From Tabrizicola sp. (GTDB lineage: Bacteria > Pseudomonadota > Alphaproteobacteria > Rhodobacterales > Rhodobacteraceae): 64,000 nucleotides of DNA. Location of the stretch: contig JAEULQ010000067.1 in the NCBI GenBank assembly GCA_016792685.1, positions 62,001 through 126,000 on the forward strand, given 5' to 3'. The position numbers and the translations under genes were made by a program. Each line of letters begins with the position of its first letter. Position 1 is the stretch's first letter. Below, one piece after another: positions 62,739 through 64,000 of the stretch. The notes beneath the pieces are model-generated. The model saw nothing but the letters and a program-made list of their open reading frames with translations, ran no database searches and was not told the origin of the DNA.

Positions 62739-63185
62739 TCAGAGCGGCCGGTTGTACCGGATGAAGGGGGTGACCTTGGCGATCCGGTCGTAAAGGAGCC
62801 GCGCCTCGTGGTTGAAGTCCTGCGTCAGCCAATAGACGGCGGGCGCGCCTGCCGCATCGGCGCGGGCATAGACCGCCTCGATCAAGGCGCGGCCAAGGCC
62901 GGTGCCGCGGGCTTCGGGGTCGACGTAGAGGTCTTGCAGGTAGCAGACGTCCTCCACCTTCCAGCAATGGCGGTGAAAGAGGAAATGGGTCAGCCCGACA
63001 AGGCGTCCGTCGACTTCGGCCACAAGGGCAGAGAAGTCGCGCGGATCGTCACCGAGGAGGCGCGCGAAGGTCGAGCGATAGACGGCCTCGGGCACCGAAG
63101 TCTTGTAGAAGGCAAGGTATCCAGACCAGAGGCGGCGCCAGTCAGTCTCGTCCTCAGGGCGAAGCGGGCGAATCTTTGCTGGCAT
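62739..63185 (-). CDS. GNAT-family N-acetyltransferase
   Basis: 148 residues. Acetyl-CoA motif A reads VCYLQDLYVDPEARGTGLGRALIEAVYARADAAG (RGTGLGRAL), followed by a typical motif B. The start MPAKIRPLRPEDETDWRRLW at 63185 has AAAGGA upstream. The acceptor is unknown. It is co-directional with grpB. Confidence 0.87.
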   Translation of the reverse strand: MPAKIRPLRPEDETDWRRLWSGYLAFYKTSVPEAVYRSTFARLLGDDPRDFSALVAEVDGRLVGLTHFLFHRHCWKVEDVCYLQDLYVDPEARGTGLGRALIEAVYARADAAGAPAVYWLTQDFNHEARLLYDRIAKVTPFIRYNRPL

Positions 63186-63312
63186 CGGCGTTCCTTTCGA
63201 CAGGCCGGTTAAAGCTTGACCCGGGCCAAGACCCTTGGCAAGCGAGCGGAAATCCTGACTATGCGGCGCAATGCGCCTCGTCATAACGAACGGCGTATTG
63301 CGTGAGGGGACG

Positions 63313-64000
63313 ATGACCAGCCAGATCGCGGCAAGGCTGCAGCTTGCCAGTGCCGGAGCCTTGGGCGGCGCCCTGCTCTGGGCCGTTTTCGAGGCAACCG
63401 ACCGGGACTGGATCGGTGACTATCCGGCCTTGGTGCTGACCGGCCTGCTTCTGACCTTCTTCGGCGCGCTTCTGGCCATGGCAGGGCCCATCGGCCTTGT
63501 GCGGTCCCTGCCAAGGGCCCTGCTGCTTGCCGTGGTCACCGCCGCCCTGCTGGCGCTGACCGCCTTGCGCTATGACGAGGCTGGCGATTTCTTCCACAAT
63601 CCGATCCAGGCGCTGGCCGGCTTCATCGTTGCGGCCCTGCCGGTGCCGTTCCTGATCGCCCAGGCGCGGACCGGATGGCGGGACTATCCGGCCCTGTTCC
63701 TCGAGGCCTGGTCGATCGTCCTGCGGCTGGCGGCGGCGGGGGCCTTTACCGGGCTGGTCTGGCTGGTGATCTACCTGTCTGACGAGGTGTTGCGCATCGT
63801 CGGCATTGACGTGATCGGCAAGCTTCTTGAGCATGAAGTAGTGGTGATGGCGCTGACGGGTGGGGTTCTCGGCCTTGGCATGGCGGTGGTCCATGATCTG
63901 GCCGAACTGCTGTCGCCCTATGTGGTCCTGCGCCTTTTCCGCTTGTTCCTGCCGGTGGTCCTTGGGGTCATGGTCATCTTTCTGGTGGCCCTGCCGTTCC
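63313..64000 (+). CDS. DUF4153 membrane protein, N-terminal part (cut by window edge)
   Basis: At least 229 residues, many hydrophobic helices (LQLASAGALGGALLWAVFE, LVLTGLLLTFFGALLAMAG, ALLLAVVTAALLALTAL, GVLGLGMAVVHDLAELLSPYVV...). It resembles the DUF4153 family of polytopic inner-membrane proteins of unknown function. GAGGGGACG precedes the ATG at 63313. The 3' end lies beyond the right edge. Confidence 0.75.
   Translation, partial: MTSQIAARLQLASAGALGGALLWAVFEATDRDWIGDYPALVLTGLLLTFFGALLAMAGPIGLVRSLPRALLLAVVTAALLALTALRYDEAGDFFHNPIQALAGFIVAALPVPFLIAQARTGWRDYPALFLEAWSIVLRLAAAGAFTGLVWLVIYLSDEVLRIVGIDVIGKLLEHEVVVMALTGGVLGLGMAVVHDLAELLSPYVVLRLFRLFLPVVLGVMVIFLVALPF

Overview
The window is GC-rich chromosomal DNA of a member of the Rhodobacterales (Alphaproteobacteria, Rhodobacteraceae-like). 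The evidence is the gene content (FrcBCA sugar importer, PleD-type diguanylate cyclase, DUF3572, DUF983, LolCD, pyrrolysine-free MttB-family methyltransferases), the frequent ATGA/TGATG gene overlaps and TTG/GTG starts, and an alphaproteobacterial LexA box (GTTC-N7-GTTC). I see no rRNA, tRNA, CRISPR array, prophage or insertion sequence. The window looks like ordinary chromosome rich in uptake and catabolic modules, and it cuts a gene at each end (mrpA on the left, a DUF4153 membrane protein on the right).

Layout, 1-24 kb: mrpA (partial); a divergent sugar locus (frcB-frcC-frcA against a FucU/RbsD mutarotase and a ROK repressor); a CbiX-like chelatase, a Rieske oxygenase and an SGNH esterase; then a LacI-type regulator followed by a tightly overlapping ABC operon (binding protein, two permeases, nitronate monooxygenase, small membrane protein, two ATPases, fused DHA kinase) that resembles glycerol/polyol importers.

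18.9-33.5 kb is the most distinctive region. An MttB-type methyltransferase and a trimethylamine-dehydrogenase-like flavoprotein diverge from a nine-gene operon: X-Pro-type (S15/CocE) hydrolase, TetR regulator, AstE/aspartoacylase-like deacylase, a complete Dpp-type ABC importer (five genes), and an S9 prolyl-oligopeptidase-like hydrolase. Similar operator-like sequences sit just upstream of the start codon on each side of the divergent promoter. I infer a scavenging system for a conjugated or peptide-linked N-methylated compound, possibly proline-betaine-like. A second MttB paralogue lies at 56.3 kb, and the Rieske oxygenase at 7.2 kb may also act on a quaternary amine.

33.5-45 kb: katG/oxyR divergent pair, M19 dipeptidase, a DUF2946 small protein upstream of a PCuAC copper chaperone (a possible copper-sensing leader ORF), TrmO, an FAD-dependent oxidoreductase, a short membrane protein, metG, cytochrome b561, YceI and an ImuA homologue carrying a perfect LexA box but no imuB/dnaE2 beside it. 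45-64 kb: aldo/keto reductase, two overlapping lipoproteins, an Xre regulator divergent from a fatty acid desaturase, agmatinase, NUDIX, DUF983, EF-hand protein, ECF sigma factor with a putative membrane anti-sigma factor and a Spy/CnrX-like periplasmic protein, PleD, DUF3572, a HAD phosphatase, MttB-2, an ArsR/SRPBCC pair, lipoprotein, LolCD, a cytochrome c, GrpB, GNAT and DUF4153.

Calls rest on reading motifs in the translated sequence. No database search was possible, so substrate specificities are inferences.
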